Shown: positions 1-5,367 of the stretch, one piece after another
How positions within the stretch are numbered: the stretch's first letter is position 1
Layout of the letters: each line of letters opens with the position of its first letter
Source of the DNA: Gammaproteobacteria bacterium
GTDB taxonomy: Bacteria > Pseudomonadota > Gammaproteobacteria > GCA-001735895
Reading direction: 5' to 3'
DNA length: 5,367 nt
Assembly: GCA_029288195.1 (NCBI GenBank)
Contig: JARFPR010000186.1
Coordinates: forward strand, 1 to 5,367
The notes under the pieces: generated by a model
What the model was told of the DNA's origin: nothing
The model's input: the letters and a program-made list of their open reading frames with translations, nothing else
Database searches by the model: none
Program-made: the position numbers and the translations under genes

Positions 1-1994
1 ACGTGAAGTTGAATAAAAAGGTGCCGCCCGAAATACTGACTTCGCTGTCGGGTATTGATGACCCCAGCAGACTGGCAGATACCATCGCGGCACATATGTC
101 TTTGAAACTCGATGAAAAACAGGAAATTCTCGAGATCCAGGATCCCCGCGAACGCATCGAACACATCATGAGTAAGATCGAAGGCGAAATCGATTTAATG
201 CAAATCGAGAAACGCATTCGAGGACGCGTCAAACAGCAAATGGAAAAAAGCCAGCGTGAGTACTATTTGAATGAGCAGATGAAAGCGATTCAAAAGGAGC
301 TCGGCGATATGGACGACGCCCCTAACGAAGTCGAGGACCTGCAACGCAAGATTGAAGAGTCAGGAATGCCGAAAGAGGCTCGTGAGAAGGCCGACTCGGA
401 GCTTAACAAGTTAAAGATGATGTCGCCGATGTCGGCGGAAGCCACCGTGGTGCGCAACTATATCGACTGGCTGGTTAGCGTACCCTGGAAAAAGAAATCA
501 AAAATCAGACACGATCTGTCGCAGGCCGAAAAAGTTCTCGAAGAAGATCACTATGGCCTGGAGAAGGTCAAGGAACGGATCCTCGAGTACCTCGCGGTGC
601 AGCAACGCGTGCGTAAGCTTAAAGGCCCGATCTTATGCCTGGTGGGTCCACCCGGCGTTGGTAAAACTTCGATCGGCCGCTCGATTGCCCGGGCAACCAA
701 TCGAAAGTTCTCGCGCATGTCCCTGGGTGGCGTGCGTGACGAGTCCGAGATCAGGGGTCATCGTCGTACCTATATTGGTTCGATGCCAGGCAAAATTATT
801 CAAAACCTGTCGCGCGTAAAGGTAAGAAACCCGCTGTTCCTTCTCGATGAAATCGACAAGATGGCGATGGATTTTAGAGGCGATCCGGCCTCCGCTTTGC
901 TCGAAGTGCTGGACCCGGAACAGAATAATACCTTTGCTGATCATTACATGGAGGTCGAATTTGATCTCTCTGACACGATGTTTGTCGCGACTTCTAACAG
1001 CATGAATATTCCCGGGCCGTTGCTCGACCGCATGGAAGTTATTCGCATCCCGGGTTATACCGAAGATGAGAAACTGAATATTGCAATCAAGTACCTGGTA
1101 CCGAAACAAATCAAGGAAAATGGTTTGAAAGCGGAAGAAATTGTGTTTCAGCAAACTGCGGTGCGTGAAATTATTCAGCGTTATACTCGTGAAGCCGGCG
1201 TGCGTAATCTTGAACGTGAGATTTCCAAAATTTGCCGCAAGGTAGTTAAGGCGATGTTGTTAAAACCGGCTACGCGGAAATTGACAATCACCTCGAAAAA
1301 TATCGAAAAGTATCTTGGCGTAAAACGTTTCCGATTCGGCTCTGCCGACGAAAAGGATCAGGTAGGCCAGGTAACCGGGCTTGCGTGGACCGAAGTTGGT
1401 GGGGAATTGTTAACCATCGAGTCCGCCGTGGTCGATGGCAAGGGTAAATTTGTACAGACCGGACAACTTGGTGACGTGATGAAGGAATCGATCCAGGCTG
1501 CAATGACAGTGGTGCGCAGTCGTGCCGAAATTCTCGGGGTCAATCCAGAATTCAATGAAAACAAGGATATCCATATTCATGTACCCGAGGGTGCGACGCC
1601 AAAAGACGGCCCAAGCGCCGGTGTTGGCATGTGCACGGCGTTGGTCTCGGCGCTAACCGGTATACCGGTAAAAGCCGAAGTCGCAATGACGGGCGAAATT
1701 ACCTTGCGTGGCGAGGTTTTACCGATTGGTGGATTGAAGGAGAAATTGTTAGCCGCGCATCGAGGCGGAATTACAAAAGTCCTGATTCCGGAGGAGAACG
1801 AAAAAGATCTCGCCGAGATTCCGGATAATATCAAGGCCAAGCTGGAGATTATTCCAGTCCAATGGATCGACCAGGTGCTCGAAGTCGCGCTGGCCCATCA
1901 ACCGACTCCGCTGCCCAAGGGTGCCGAGGCGGCCGGTAGTACCGCAAAGCCCAAAGTTAAAGATAAAAAGTCGTCTGGAGTCAGGGCACACTAG
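1..1994 (+). CDS. lon: ATP-dependent protease Lon (5' end outside window)
   Basis: Lon is a homo-oligomeric cytosolic AAA+ serine protease that unfolds and degrades damaged proteins and selected regulators. The visible 663 codons correspond to about residue 142 onward of E. coli Lon (784 aa). Counting from the valine codon at base 3, I see the coiled-coil stretch EKSQREYYLNEQMKAIQKEL (81-100), Walker A GPPGVGKT (215-222, Lys221), Walker B LFLLDEID (278-285), sensor-1 Asn332 and sensor-2 Arg401. The protease dyad is Ser538 in DGPSAG and Lys581 in GGLKEKL, matching E. coli Ser679 and Lys722 at a constant offset of 141. The GTG at base 3 is not the start: bases 1-2 plus the GTG fit the internal Tyr-Val-Lys-Leu-Asn-Lys-Lys stretch of the family, so about 141 codons of the N-terminal substrate-binding domain are missing. 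After the conserved end there is a tail of roughly 20 residues rich in Pro, Ala and Lys. No catalytic residue is missing in the visible part. Identification is very secure. Confidence 0.98.
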   Translation, partial: VKLNKKVPPEILTSLSGIDDPSRLADTIAAHMSLKLDEKQEILEIQDPRERIEHIMSKIEGEIDLMQIEKRIRGRVKQQMEKSQREYYLNEQMKAIQKELGDMDDAPNEVEDLQRKIEESGMPKEAREKADSELNKLKMMSPMSAEATVVRNYIDWLVSVPWKKKSKIRHDLSQAEKVLEEDHYGLEKVKERILEYLAVQQRVRKLKGPILCLVGPPGVGKTSIGRSIARATNRKFSRMSLGGVRDESEIRGHRRTYIGSMPGKIIQNLSRVKVRNPLFLLDEIDKMAMDFRGDPASALLEVLDPEQNNTFADHYMEVEFDLSDTMFVATSNSMNIPGPLLDRMEVIRIPGYTEDEKLNIAIKYLVPKQIKENGLKAEEIVFQQTAVREIIQRYTREAGVRNLEREISKICRKVVKAMLLKPATRKLTITSKNIEKYLGVKRFRFGSADEKDQVGQVTGLAWTEVGGELLTIESAVVDGKGKFVQTGQLGDVMKESIQAAMTVVRSRAEILGVNPEFNENKDIHIHVPEGATPKDGPSAGVGMCTALVSALTGIPVKAEVAMTGEITLRGEVLPIGGLKEKLLAAHRGGITKVLIPEENEKDLAEIPDNIKAKLEIIPVQWIDQVLEVALAHQPTPLPKGAEAAGSTAKPKVKDKKSSGVRAH

Positions 1995-2031
1995 TCGTTT
2001 ATGTAAATAATGCGACTAATTTGCAGTTTTT
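1992..2031 (+). terminator. Possible weak intrinsic terminator or 3' hairpin of lon
   Basis: The lon stop codon itself begins an inverted repeat: TAGTCG (1992-1997) pairs with CGACTA (2013-2018). Inside it, TTAT (1999-2002) pairs with ATAA (2007-2010) around a GUAA loop of the GNRA type; a T-G wobble and one bulged T join the two helices. A run of five T (2027-2031) follows, but eight bases after the stem rather than directly. The stem is AU-rich, so termination would probably be partial. It may instead protect the lon mRNA 3' end. Confidence 0.35.
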
Positions 2032-2043
2032 AACGTTTTAAGG

Positions 2044-2072
2044 TTGACCCTCAAGGCTGCTGTTGGTTTAAT
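2044..2072 (+). promoter_or_regulatory. Candidate sigma70 promoter for hupB
   Basis: TTGACC (2044-2049) and TTTAAT (2067-2072) are separated by exactly 17 bases, each matching the sigma70 consensus at five of six positions. A TG one base upstream of the -10 box (2064-2065) gives an extended -10 motif. The weakness is that the highly conserved A at the second -10 position is T. Transcription would start near 2079, leaving a leader of about 130 bases. E. coli hupB is known to be transcribed from several promoters between lon and hupB, so an independent promoter here is expected. Confidence 0.45.
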
Positions 2073-2096
2073 TCGACGCTCTTGACGGGGGATTCG

Positions 2097-2172
2097 ACGA
2101 TCGCAAAAAGATCGTTCATCGGCAACAATAGCAAGCAAGAATGAGACTTGTGTTGCCGTCCGCCCTTCGGGC
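2097..2172 (+). other. Structured hupB 5' leader: three successive stem-loops
   Basis: Three inverted repeats follow one another downstream of the candidate promoter. ACGATC (2097-2102) pairs with GATCGT (2110-2115) around seven bases. CGGCAACA (2120-2127) pairs perfectly with TGTTGCCG (2151-2158), and the stem can continue with CAAG (2136-2139) and CTTG (2147-2150) after an eight-base bulge. GCCC (2162-2165) pairs with GGGC (2169-2172) around TTC. None is followed by a T-run, so they do not look like terminators. A role in hupB mRNA stability or translation is an inference; I recognise no known riboswitch or leader family. Confidence 0.45.
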
Positions 2173-2197
2173 AAAAATTATATCAACTTAACCAAAT

Positions 2198-2208
2198 GGA
2201 AAAATCTA
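2198..2208 (+). promoter_or_regulatory. hupB ribosome binding site
   Basis: GGA (2198-2200), followed by an A-rich stretch, lies eight bases before the ATG at 2209. It is a short Shine-Dalgarno match but correctly spaced. The 25 bases before the start are rich in A and T and probably unpaired, which would help initiation of a highly expressed gene. Confidence 0.55.
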
Positions 2209-2481
2209 ATGAATAAATCCGAATTAATTGATGGTGTCGCCAGTGCTGCAGATTTAAGTAAAGCTGATGCTGCGCGTGCAGTAGATGGTGCAATTGCAAC
2301 CATAACCCAGGCTCTGAAATCCGGGGACCAGGTAACGATAGTTGGCTTTGGAACTTTCCTCGTTCGTCATCGCGACGCACGTGCAGGACGCAATCCTCGC
2401 ACCGGTGAAACCATTCAGATTAAAGCCTCGAAAGTCCCCGCATTTAAGGCTGGAAAAGCTCTAAAAGACGCAGTAAACTAG
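2209..2481 (+). CDS. hupB: DNA-binding protein HU-beta
   Basis: HU is a small nucleoid protein that binds and bends DNA with little sequence preference, especially nicked or distorted DNA, as a homodimer or an HU-alpha/HU-beta heterodimer. The 90-residue product has exactly the length of E. coli HU-beta and aligns with it end to end, from MNKSELID to AGKALKDAVN. The N-terminal helices cover about residues 1-40; VGFGTF (45-50) opens the beta-saddle, and the DNA-intercalating arm carries GRNPRTG (60-66) with the conserved Pro63. The ATG at 2209 is fixed by this alignment. The gene lies 214 bases after lon, as in other gammaproteobacteria, and has its own candidate promoter and structured leader. 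No hairpin terminator follows: 21 bases after the stop a tRNA gene begins. IHF is excluded by the HU-type sequence and the position next to lon. Confidence 0.98.
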   Translation: MNKSELIDGVASAADLSKADAARAVDGAIATITQALKSGDQVTIVGFGTFLVRHRDARAGRNPRTGETIQIKASKVPAFKAGKALKDAVN

Positions 2482-2502
2482 CGCCCCTTTTTTAGCTACA
2501 CC

Positions 2503-2578
2503 GGGTGCTTAGCTCAGCTGGGAGAGCATCGCCCTTACAAGGCGAGGGTCGGCGGTTCGATCCCGTCAGCACCCACCA
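2503..2578 (+). tRNA. tRNA-Val (anticodon UAC)
   Basis: A complete 76-base tRNA including an encoded CCA. The acceptor arms GGGTGCT (2503-2509) and AGCACCC (2568-2574) pair fully, followed by discriminator A and CCA (2576-2578). The anticodon stem TCGCC/GGCGA encloses the loop CTTACAA with anticodon TAC (2536-2538), reading GUA and other valine codons. The T arm has stem GGCGG/CCGTC around TTCGATC. It lies 21 bases after the hupB stop with no visible promoter of its own, so it is probably processed from a transcript that begins upstream of hupB. Confidence 0.98.
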
Positions 2579-2586
2579 CACAACCA

Positions 2587-2663
2587 GGAGTGGTAGTTCA
2601 GTTGGTTAGAATACCGGCCTGTCACGCCGGGGGTCGCGGGTTCGAGTCCCGTCCACTCCGCCA
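2587..2663 (+). tRNA. tRNA-Asp (anticodon GUC)
   Basis: A complete 77-base tRNA that closely matches E. coli tRNA-Asp. The acceptor arms GGAGTGG (2587-2593) and CCACTCC (2653-2659) pair fully; the discriminator is G2660, as expected for Asp, followed by an encoded CCA (2661-2663). The anticodon stem CCGGC/GCCGG encloses CTGTCAC with anticodon GTC (2621-2623). Only eight bases separate it from tRNA-Val, so the pair is surely co-transcribed. Its last five bases also form the outer end of the hairpin at 2659-2704. Confidence 0.98.
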
Positions 2664-2704
2664 TTTTTAAGGACGCTGATGGTTAGCGCTCCGTAGAAAT
2701 GGCG
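2659..2704 (+). other. Long imperfect hairpin joining the tRNA-Asp 3' end to the ppiD leader
   Basis: CGCCATTT (2659-2666) is the exact reverse complement of AAATGGCG (2697-2704). The pairing continues inward: T-G, T-A and A-T pairs, an A-G mismatch (2670/2693), GGA with TCC, one bulged C (2689), then CGCT (2674-2677) with AGCG (2685-2688) around a seven-base loop. This gives 18 base pairs with one mismatch and one bulge. The outer strand includes the last acceptor base, the discriminator and the CCA of tRNA-Asp. No T-run follows the 3' arm, so it is not a classical terminator. Likely roles are a processing signal for the tRNA 3' trailer or a barrier between the tRNA and ppiD parts of a transcript; both are inferred. 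Confidence 0.6.
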
Positions 2705-2727
2705 ACTTCAACAGTGACCATAAGATA

Positions 2728-4629
2728 ATGCTGCAAGCAATACGAGAAAAGGTAACGGGATGGATTGCCTACGGCATCATCTTCATGATCAGTATTCCAT
2801 TTGCTTTATGGGGTGTTAATTCCTATTTCGGTGGAGGCGAAGTCCTGCCGGCGGCGACGGTCGACGGCGAGGAAATCAGCATGCGTGATCTGGATCAGGC
2901 CTATGCAAACTATCGTCAAAGACTATCGCAAATGTTTGGCGGTAGTATCCCCGAATCCTTTGACAGCGATTCTATATTGCGAGAGCAGGTGCTGGGACAA
3001 TTGATCGAGGAGTTCGTGCTGCGTCAATATACCCAGAAGCAACGTTACCGTATCGGTGATGACGAACTAAATAAAATGATTCGTGGCATGGATGCATTTC
3101 AACGCGATGGGCAATTTGATACCGAAATCTATCAATCCCAGGTGCGCTCGCTTGGTTACTCCCCCGTTGGTTTCGAGCAGGAACTAAGGCTTAACGGATC
3201 AATAGAACAGTTCCAGAATGGCATTCGAGGAACCGCTTTTGTGGTGCCTGTTTTCGAAAGCCAGTTTACCAAACTGAGCAATCAGACCCGCAAGCTGAGA
3301 ATGTTAACCTATTCTGTAGATCCGGCCTCAATCCAGGTGGATGTCGGCGAGATTGAGCAGCGGTATCAATCACAGGCCGACCGATATCGTACCCCGGAGA
3401 GAGTCAAAATCGACTATATTGAATTGACCCTCGACGGTATCAAGCAAAACATTACGCTCAGCGAAGAAGATGTATTTGCGCGTTACCAGGAAAGCCAGGG
3501 AGCATATACCAGCGCTGAAATAAGAGAGGCAAGCCATATCCTGCTTAAAGTTGGAGCAGATGAGGCAGCTGACGAAGCACTTGCCAGGATAACTGAAATT
3601 CGTGAACGTATTACTAACGGTGAAAGCTTCGCTGATCTGGCGCGTGAGTTTTCTGAAGACCCCGGTTCGGCCGACAGCGGGGGTGATCTTGGCGAGATCG
3701 AGCGCGGCGTGATGGTGCAGACCTTCGAAGCGGCCTTGTTTGCAATGGATGTGGGCCAGTTAAGTGAGCCGGTTAAAACGGCATTTGGCTGGCACTTGAT
3801 AAAATTACGTTCGGTTAGCGGGGGCGAGACGCAATCTTTTGAATCGCTGAAATCAGGTCTGGAAGACGAGATGAAAACCGAGCTCGCAGAAAGCCAGATT
3901 TATGATCTTGTCGAGAACCTGGCAAATCTTGCATACGAACAGCCCGATTCCCTGTTACCGGCGGCGGACCAACTGGGATTGCCGGTACAGACCAGCGACT
4001 GGTTCGATCGCTCGGCGCGAGAAGGAATTGCTGCCGAACAAAAAATAAGGCAATTTGCATTTTCTCCCGAGGTACTCACCCAGGGGCTCAATAGTGAAGC
4101 TATCGAACTTGGCGGCGACCGCGTCGTCTTCCTTCGCCTCAATCAGCGTGAGGCACCCATGCTGCAACCGCTGGAGCAGGTACAGGAGAGGATTAAGTCC
4201 GAATTGATCCAGGCTAAAGCCCGCGAGCAAAGTCTTAAAACAGGGACTGCTGCGATTGCAGATTTAAAGTCAGGTAAGACGCTGGATGACCTGGCCCGCG
4301 AATGGTCCTCGTCAATCAACGATCCCGGATTTATCGAGCGCAATCAAGCGGGCATCAATGCGGCCGTTCTTAGTCGCGTTTTCTCGATGCCAAAACCTGA
4401 CCAGGGAATGGTTTTTGATGGCTTGTCACAAGCAAACGGTGAATACGTAGTGCTTGAACTATCCGCGGTGTTATCAAATGATGCGAATATCGATCGTGAG
4501 GCTCTTGATGGTCTTGCCGAGGCGCGGGGTGGTGCCGAGTACCAGTCGGTCCTGAAACTGCTAACCAGCCGCGCTGATGTCATGAGAACACCGGCAGAAG
4601 ATCTTTCAGATATGTCGGCTAATTACTAG
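2728..4629 (+). CDS. ppiD: PpiD, membrane-anchored periplasmic folding factor (SurA/parvulin family)
   Basis: PpiD is a periplasmic chaperone tethered to the inner membrane that assists proteins emerging from the Sec translocon. The 633 residues compare with 623 in E. coli. An N-terminal hydrophobic segment (about residues 12-30, after a short basic stretch) forms the single anchor with the bulk in the periplasm. A SurA-N-like chaperone region follows (about 37-190), then a parvulin-type prolyl isomerase domain (about 266-360) with ASHILLK (His270), EDPGSADSGGDLG (310-322) and FGWHLIKL (His356), and a C-terminal chaperone-like region. The ATG at 2728 is the only in-frame start after the TGA at 2677-2679, and it places the anchor at the N-terminus as in the family. 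No good Shine-Dalgarno precedes it; only TAAGA lies close by. The gene follows the two tRNAs by 64 bases and probably receives read-through from hupB. Its stop overlaps the fabI stop. E. coli PpiD lacks both histidines, so this copy may be catalytically active. Confidence 0.95.
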   Translation: MLQAIREKVTGWIAYGIIFMISIPFALWGVNSYFGGGEVLPAATVDGEEISMRDLDQAYANYRQRLSQMFGGSIPESFDSDSILREQVLGQLIEEFVLRQYTQKQRYRIGDDELNKMIRGMDAFQRDGQFDTEIYQSQVRSLGYSPVGFEQELRLNGSIEQFQNGIRGTAFVVPVFESQFTKLSNQTRKLRMLTYSVDPASIQVDVGEIEQRYQSQADRYRTPERVKIDYIELTLDGIKQNITLSEEDVFARYQESQGAYTSAEIREASHILLKVGADEAADEALARITEIRERITNGESFADLAREFSEDPGSADSGGDLGEIERGVMVQTFEAALFAMDVGQLSEPVKTAFGWHLIKLRSVSGGETQSFESLKSGLEDEMKTELAESQIYDLVENLANLAYEQPDSLLPAADQLGLPVQTSDWFDRSAREGIAAEQKIRQFAFSPEVLTQGLNSEAIELGGDRVVFLRLNQREAPMLQPLEQVQERIKSELIQAKAREQSLKTGTAAIADLKSGKTLDDLAREWSSSINDPGFIERNQAGINAAVLSRVFSMPKPDQGMVFDGLSQANGEYVVLELSAVLSNDANIDREALDGLAEARGGAEYQSVLKLLTSRADVMRTPAEDLSDMSANY

Positions 4630-5367
4630 ATTACGCCCATACTGACAATATTGTAGCCAGAATCGACATATATATTTTCTCCAGTAATACCTGCGGCTAA
4701 ATCCGAACACAAGAAAGCGCCAGTGTTTCCCACGTCCTCGATGGTGACATTGCGGCGTAGTGGCGCGTTGGTAGAAACTTCGTCGAGTATTTTCTTAAAA
4801 CTTCCGATACCAGCCGAGGCAAGGGTTTTGATCGGACCCGCCGAGATTGAGTTGACGCGTATGCCTTCGGGACCCAGAGCTGCCGACAGGTAACGAACAT
4901 TGGCCTCGAGACTGGCCTTGGCAACACCCATGATGTTGTAATTGGGTAAGGCGCGTTCGGAACCCAGATACGTCATTGTGATTATCGATCCGTTGGTATT
5001 TTGCATCATCGGTCTAGCAGCTTTGGCCATCGCTGCGAGGCTGTAGGAACTAATATCGTGTGCGATGCGAAAACCTTCTCGATCAAGATTTTCAAGATAA
5101 TCCCCGGCTAATGCCTCGCGCGGAGCGAATGCGACTGAATGCACGAGTGCGTCGAGGCTGTCCCAGTGACTCGCTAATTGCTTGAAAAGGTCGGTAATTT
5201 CGGCATCGCTGCTGACATCGCATGGCAGGACGATATCGGATTCAAATTCAGCTGCAAATTTTTCCACCCTGGGTTTTAGCTTGTCGTTGGCATAACTAAA
5301 GGCGAGTTCAGCGCCTTCGCGATGCATTGCCTGTGCGATACCGTAGGCAATCGATCGGTTACTGGCA
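4626..5367 (-). CDS. fabI: Enoyl-[acyl-carrier-protein] reductase FabI (N-terminus outside window)
   Basis: FabI reduces the trans-2 double bond of enoyl-ACP with NADH, the last step of each round of type II fatty acid elongation, as a cytosolic homotetramer of the short-chain dehydrogenase superfamily. The window shows 246 codons starting with ASNRSIAYGIAQAM, equivalent to E. coli residue 15 onward, so about 14 residues including the first glycine of the NAD-binding loop lie beyond base 5367. The methionine codon at 5325-5327 is internal. The active-site tyrosine and lysine of the Y-x6-K motif are in NYNIMGVAK (codons 4938-4940 and 4917-4919), with the FabI-type second tyrosine in TYLG (4968-4970). 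SAGPIKT and VDSGYN are also typical. Expected full length is about 260 aa (E. coli 262). At the triclosan-relevant position Gly93 of E. coli there is Ala. The gene converges on ppiD and ends within the shared CTAG, so neither gene has room for a private intergenic terminator. Confidence 0.97.
   Translation of the reverse strand, partial: ASNRSIAYGIAQAMHREGAELAFSYANDKLKPRVEKFAAEFESDIVLPCDVSSDAEITDLFKQLASHWDSLDALVHSVAFAPREALAGDYLENLDREGFRIAHDISSYSLAAMAKAARPMMQNTNGSIITMTYLGSERALPNYNIMGVAKASLEANVRYLSAALGPEGIRVNSISAGPIKTLASAGIGSFKKILDEVSTNAPLRRNVTIEDVGNTGAFLCSDLAAGITGENIYVDSGYNIVSMGVI

Noticed and set aside
3..5. GTG as the start codon of a 663-residue Lon
   Set aside because: Homology runs straight through this point (Val-Lys-Leu-Asn-Lys-Lys is internal in Lon) and bases 1-2 fit a preceding Tyr codon, so the gene is cut by the window edge.
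633..1154. 173-codon open frame on the minus strand inside lon
   Set aside because: It lies antisense to the conserved AAA+ domain, resembles no family I know and is best explained as a shadow of lon codon structure. Other short antisense frames in lon, ppiD and fabI were dropped for the same reason.
2082..2110. TTGACG (2082-2087) as the -35 box of a second hupB promoter
   Set aside because: At 17-base spacing the -10 position reads AAAAAG, and no better hexamer sits at 16-18 bases.
2153..2184. TTGCCG with TTATAT/TATATC as a proximal hupB promoter
   Set aside because: Spacing is 19-20 bases and the -35 box lies within the strong hairpin arm; too weak to list.
2488..2493. T6 run after hupB as an intrinsic terminator
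   Set aside because: No GC-rich stem precedes it; only an AT pairing CTAAAA/TTTTAG (2461-2466 with 2490-2495) exists, and that would consume the T-run itself.
2640..2704. tRNA-Asp 3' end as a phage or island attachment site
   Set aside because: The second copy of the 3' end sequence is inverted and only eight bases long, no integrase is near, and the next gene is ordinary ppiD. A hairpin explains it better.
4645..4654. Perfect palindrome ACAATATTGT near the end of fabI
   Set aside because: It lies within conserved fabI codons, has no T-run in a useful position on either strand, and a ten-base AT-rich palindrome is expected by chance.
5325..5327. ATG as the start of a 233-residue FabI
   Set aside because: Thirteen further in-frame codons up to the window edge match the conserved FabI N-terminal region (SIAYGIAQ), so this methionine is internal.

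Overview
The window is a housekeeping stretch of a gammaproteobacterial chromosome. The order lon - hupB - (tRNA-Val, tRNA-Asp) - ppiD, with fabI facing ppiD, together with Lon, HU-beta and FabI sequences close to those of E. coli and Pseudomonas, supports that class. The lon-hupB-ppiD order is a known gammaproteobacterial synteny block. I cannot name a genus. Base composition looks moderate and even, and I see no insertion sequence, phage gene, CRISPR array or island boundary.

Layout. Bases 1-1994 hold most of lon; the first ~141 codons lie off the left edge. Bases 1995-2208 are a 214-base intergenic region with a possible weak lon terminator, a candidate sigma70 promoter and three stem-loops forming a structured hupB leader. 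hupB (HU-beta, 90 aa) occupies 2209-2481. tRNA-Val(UAC) starts 21 bases after the hupB stop and tRNA-Asp(GUC) follows 8 bases after the first tRNA; both encode their CCA ends. A long imperfect hairpin (2659-2704) begins in the last bases of tRNA-Asp and fills much of the 64-base gap before ppiD (2728-4629). fabI runs on the minus strand from beyond the right edge to 4626, and its stop codon shares the palindrome CTAG with the ppiD stop.

Functionally, Lon (cytosolic AAA+ protease) and PpiD (inner-membrane-anchored periplasmic chaperone) both act in protein quality control, HU compacts DNA, the tRNAs serve translation, and FabI completes each cycle of fatty acid elongation. The close plus-strand packing from hupB to ppiD, without a convincing terminator, suggests that the tRNAs are cut out of transcripts that also carry hupB and perhaps ppiD; this is an inference.

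I did not find an undescribed multi-gene system. The points most worth a second look are RNA-level: the hairpin fused to the tRNA-Asp 3' end, the tRNAs embedded in a protein operon, and the structured hupB leader. Beyond these are the shared ppiD/fabI stop site and a PpiD parvulin domain that keeps active-site histidines absent from E. coli PpiD.
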